A DNA stretch of 8,044 nt. It comes from a bacterium (lineage in GTDB: Bacteria > Bacteroidota > Bacteroidia > Bacteroidales > Bacteroidaceae). Positions 6,442 to 8,044 of this stretch are shown here, one piece after another (positions within the stretch are counted from its first letter, which is position 1; each line of letters starts with the position of its first letter). The notes beneath the pieces were generated by a model. That model did not search any database. It was not told the origin of the DNA and saw only the letters and a list, made by a program, of their open reading frames with translations. The position numbers and the translations under genes are program-made. The stretch covers positions 1-8,044 of the forward strand of contig SFQP01000050.1 in assembly GCA_004562975.1 (NCBI GenBank). Direction: 5' to 3'.

Positions 6442-6548
6442 CCCGTATCAAACAGCGGACTTGCCCAACCGCAAAGCGTTTTCCGGCAGCTTGGAGTACA
6501 AGCCGAGGGGGTTCGCATTGGGTTGGGCAAGCCCGCTGTATGATGGGG
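6442..6548. repeat. 107-bp imperfect palindrome downstream of the T9SS cargo gene
   Basis: The two halves mirror each other about position 6496. The outer arms 6452-6470 and 6521-6539 match at 18 of 19 bases (ACAGCGGACTTGCCCAACC against GGTTGGGCAAGCCCGCTGT). They extend outward through TGAT and GGG with small mismatches. The inner parts match patchily, through GCAAAGCG/CGCATTG, to a central CTTG-GAGTA-CAAG (6490-6502). It begins 14 nt beyond the stop of the secreted-protein gene on the minus strand. No T-run follows and I see no target-site duplication. It may be a miniature inverted-repeat element, a dispersed intergenic repeat, or an RNA hairpin protecting the 3' end of the upstream operon's message. 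Confidence 0.75.
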
Positions 6549-6562
6549 ATGCGCGGCAGTGG

Positions 6563-7288
6563 TTATTTGCCTGCGAGCACTACTTTCTGGCTCTTCACCG
6601 TCTTGCCGTTTTCCGTGAGGTTGTAAACATACACACCCTGGGGCAGGTCGTTGAGGCTGAGGTTTCCTTTGGCCGAAGAGAGGGCTGCGGAGCGGACCAG
6701 ACGGCCGTCGGCGGCATACACCTGGAGGCAGCGCGATGCCACGGTATTGAAGCTGTACGTCAAGGCGTTGTTGGTGAAGTTCACGCGGTGGCCGGCTTCG
6801 GCATTCTCGATGCCGGTGGGGTCTTCGCCGTCATAAACGAATACTTCCTTGAACGATGTGAGGTATTCCGAACCTTTGTACACCGTAACGGTAGCTTCGT
6901 AAGTCTTGAAGTCGCCTTCTTTGAACACACCGTGGAGCTGCATGCTCAGGCCGAAACCCTTGACTTTCAGCTTGGCGGTGCGTGTTTCCGAGCCGCCCAC
7001 GATGTCCTGACACATCATCGTGATACCGCACCAGTTCAGACCGCCGTTTTTGGCATTATCGCTGGTCTTCACCGTGACGGTGATGTCGTAGTCGGAATCG
7101 GAAGTGTTTTTGAACGTGGGGTCCATGGCGGGACCGGCACTAATCTCATCGAAATCGTCCTTGGCGGCGTAGAAAGTCAGCACATCGCCTTCGGCCACTT
7201 CTTTACCGTTGCAGGTTACCTGCAGCTGGGCGTGGGCCATGGCTGCGCCGAAGAGTGCGCAGCAGCAAAGGGTAAATAATTTTTTCAT
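6563..7288 (-). CDS. Small secreted protein with T9SS type A C-terminal sorting domain
   Basis: The 241-residue product begins with a clear Sec signal peptide (MKKLFTLCCCALFGAAMAHA, likely cut before Q21). Residues 22-155 are rich in beta-strand patterns (YDITVTVK, TAKLKVKGF, YEATVTVYKG) and look like one beta-sandwich domain of unknown function, with Cys at 26, 87 and 93 that could form disulfides. After a DPTGIENAEAG linker, residues about 170-241 form a typical T9SS sorting domain: LQVYAADGRLVR, then SLNDLPQGVYVYNL, ending KSQKVVLAGK. Such a domain directs export through the outer membrane and is normally removed, with the protein attached to the surface or released. The gene starts 11 nt after the Omp28-like gene, so they are likely co-transcribed. 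The mature domain is not one I recognise; the sorting-domain call is strong. Confidence 0.87.
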   Translation of the reverse strand: MKKLFTLCCCALFGAAMAHAQLQVTCNGKEVAEGDVLTFYAAKDDFDEISAGPAMDPTFKNTSDSDYDITVTVKTSDNAKNGGLNWCGITMMCQDIVGGSETRTAKLKVKGFGLSMQLHGVFKEGDFKTYEATVTVYKGSEYLTSFKEVFVYDGEDPTGIENAEAGHRVNFTNNALTYSFNTVASRCLQVYAADGRLVRSAALSSAKGNLSLNDLPQGVYVYNLTENGKTVKSQKVVLAGK

Positions 7289-7299
7289 AAGCGATTGTT

Positions 7300-8044
7300 T
7301 TATGGATTTGTGTTATGTGGAATGACAGGTTGTTCGGTCACTTGTATCACGCCGTCGGCATCGTTGTAGAAAATGGCGATGACGGCCATGTTTCCCTCCG
7401 TCCAGTTGTCCTTCAGCGTGTATTCGTAGTTGCGGCTCTGCGCCTGTCCGGCCTGGAGCACGAGTTCGTCGCCGAGGAGGTCGTTCACCGCAGCGCGGAA
7501 CACGTGGTTGTGGACATACTTCTTGTCGTTGCCGCCGCCCCACTGCGCCGGGAGTGACTGGATGCGCACCAGGTTGCTCTCCGTGAGCCACAGCTGCAGC
7601 TTGCCCTCCACATTTTCGTTGCTCTCCACCTCTGCGCGGAGGCTGAGCTTGCGTGTGGCGGAGTCGAAGGTGGGTTGTTGCAGACGGATGTCGGCTTTGG
7701 GAGCTTGAATCAGTCGGTTGATGGTCAGGCCGAACCAGTTGGAGAAAGGTTGCAGGCCACCCTTGCGGTCAATCAGGCCGTTCGGCTGGTCCTTGACTTC
7801 CCAATATTCATAGAGTTCGGCACTCTGGCTGTTGGCCAGTCCGAGGGTGGGACGGTCCTCCTCGCTCAGTCCGAGCGAACCGCCGTGAATGGCCACGGAA
7901 ATAACGTGTTCCGCGCCGTAGACCCCCTGTATGTTTTTCAGCTCTTCCGTTGCGAGCGGACAGTTGGCGCAGCGTTGTCCGGTGAAGTCCTCTATGAGCA
8001 CATTCTTCTTGGGCGTGATGTCCACGGGGCCGTTGAAGCGTTCG
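7300..8044 (-). CDS. Omp28-like outer-membrane protein, thioredoxin-like, 5' end outside window
   Basis: The frame is open through the right edge, and 247 residues are visible, ending at a TAA at 7300. The visible start ERFNGPVDITPKKNVLIEDFTGQRCANCP is the conserved core of Omp28-related proteins of Bacteroidales, which adopt a thioredoxin-like fold; the CANC pair (bases 7960-7971) occupies the CxxC position. Such proteins are exported envelope proteins, often lipoproteins, so a signal peptide and perhaps a lipobox cysteine should lie just past the right edge. The GTG at 8025 is an internal valine, not the start, because family sequence continues upstream of it. The second half (about 110-247) is beta-rich and unassigned. 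There is no C-terminal sorting domain here; it is on the partner encoded next. P. gingivalis Omp28 has been described as a surface antigen and putative adhesin; whether the CxxC is redox-active here is unknown. Confidence 0.82.
   Translation of the reverse strand, partial: ERFNGPVDITPKKNVLIEDFTGQRCANCPLATEELKNIQGVYGAEHVISVAIHGGSLGLSEEDRPTLGLANSQSAELYEYWEVKDQPNGLIDRKGGLQPFSNWFGLTINRLIQAPKADIRLQQPTFDSATRKLSLRAEVESNENVEGKLQLWLTESNLVRIQSLPAQWGGGNDKKYVHNHVFRAAVNDLLGDELVLQAGQAQSRNYEYTLKDNWTEGNMAVIAIFYNDADGVIQVTEQPVIPHNTNP

Larger units (their letters stand above)
6204..6562. other. Intergenic region upstream of the sulfotransferase-porX operon
   Basis: This 359-nt gap holds the candidate operon promoter, the overlapping 8+8 bp palindrome and the 107-bp imperfect palindrome. 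Between them, about 6305-6440, I see only a weak GC-rich hairpin followed by GTTTTT on the minus strand near 6371-6394, which might end transcripts from the upstream operon. Minus-strand reading frames continue from 6530 into the sulfotransferase gene, but the translation has no recognisable protein features. Confidence 0.55.

Noticed and set aside
6204..6530. 109-residue N-terminal extension of the sulfotransferase up to the ATG at 6530
   Set aside because: The extension crosses the best promoter box and half of the 107-bp palindrome, its translation looks random, and the family N-terminus fits the ATG at 6203.
7300..8025. Treating the GTG at 8025 as the start of the Omp28-like gene
   Set aside because: The frame stays open to the window edge and the gene would lack the signal peptide that members of this family carry, so the gene is called partial.

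Overview
The window looks like chromosomal DNA from a fairly GC-rich member of the Bacteroidota, most likely order Bacteroidales; a Prevotellaceae-like origin is only a guess. The main reasons are a PorX response regulator with a PglZ domain, a secreted protein with a type IX secretion (T9SS) C-terminal sorting domain, an Omp28-like protein, and three upstream boxes matching the Bacteroidota -7 consensus TAnnTTTG (TACTTTTG, TAATTTTG, TACCTTTG). No Shine-Dalgarno sequences stand out.

Layout from left to right. Positions 1-1557 (minus) hold the N-terminal 519 codons of the primosomal helicase PriA; its C-terminus lies outside the window. A divergent intergenic region (1558-2053) carries a promoter for each flanking gene and an array of five 22-23 bp palindromic repeats. 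Positions 2054-3286 (plus) encode an OafA-like membrane acyltransferase. A convergent gap (3287-3533) contains three perfect or near-perfect inverted repeats. On the minus strand follow porX (3534-5081) and, 15 nt upstream of it, a PAPS-dependent-type sulfotransferase (5097-6203); these two look like one operon. The 359-nt gap 6204-6562 contains the operon's likely promoter, overlapped by a perfect 8+8 bp palindrome, and a 107-bp imperfect palindrome. Finally, again on the minus strand, come a small secreted protein with a T9SS sorting domain (6563-7288) and, 11 nt upstream of it, the 3' part of an Omp28-like thioredoxin-fold envelope protein whose start is outside the window (7300 to beyond 8044).

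Functional reading: the right-hand 4.5 kb is enriched for cell-envelope and T9SS functions. PorX is known to regulate T9SS genes, and its upstream neighbour is a sulfotransferase, so a T9SS regulator may be co-expressed with an enzyme that sulfates a small molecule, lipid or glycan. Next door is an operon pairing an Omp28-like protein with a T9SS-exported partner. That the two operons work together is inference from proximity. No clearly new multi-gene system is present; the points most worth pursuing are the sulfotransferase-porX linkage, the palindrome on its promoter, the 107-bp palindrome, and the tandem palindromic array between priA and the acyltransferase gene.
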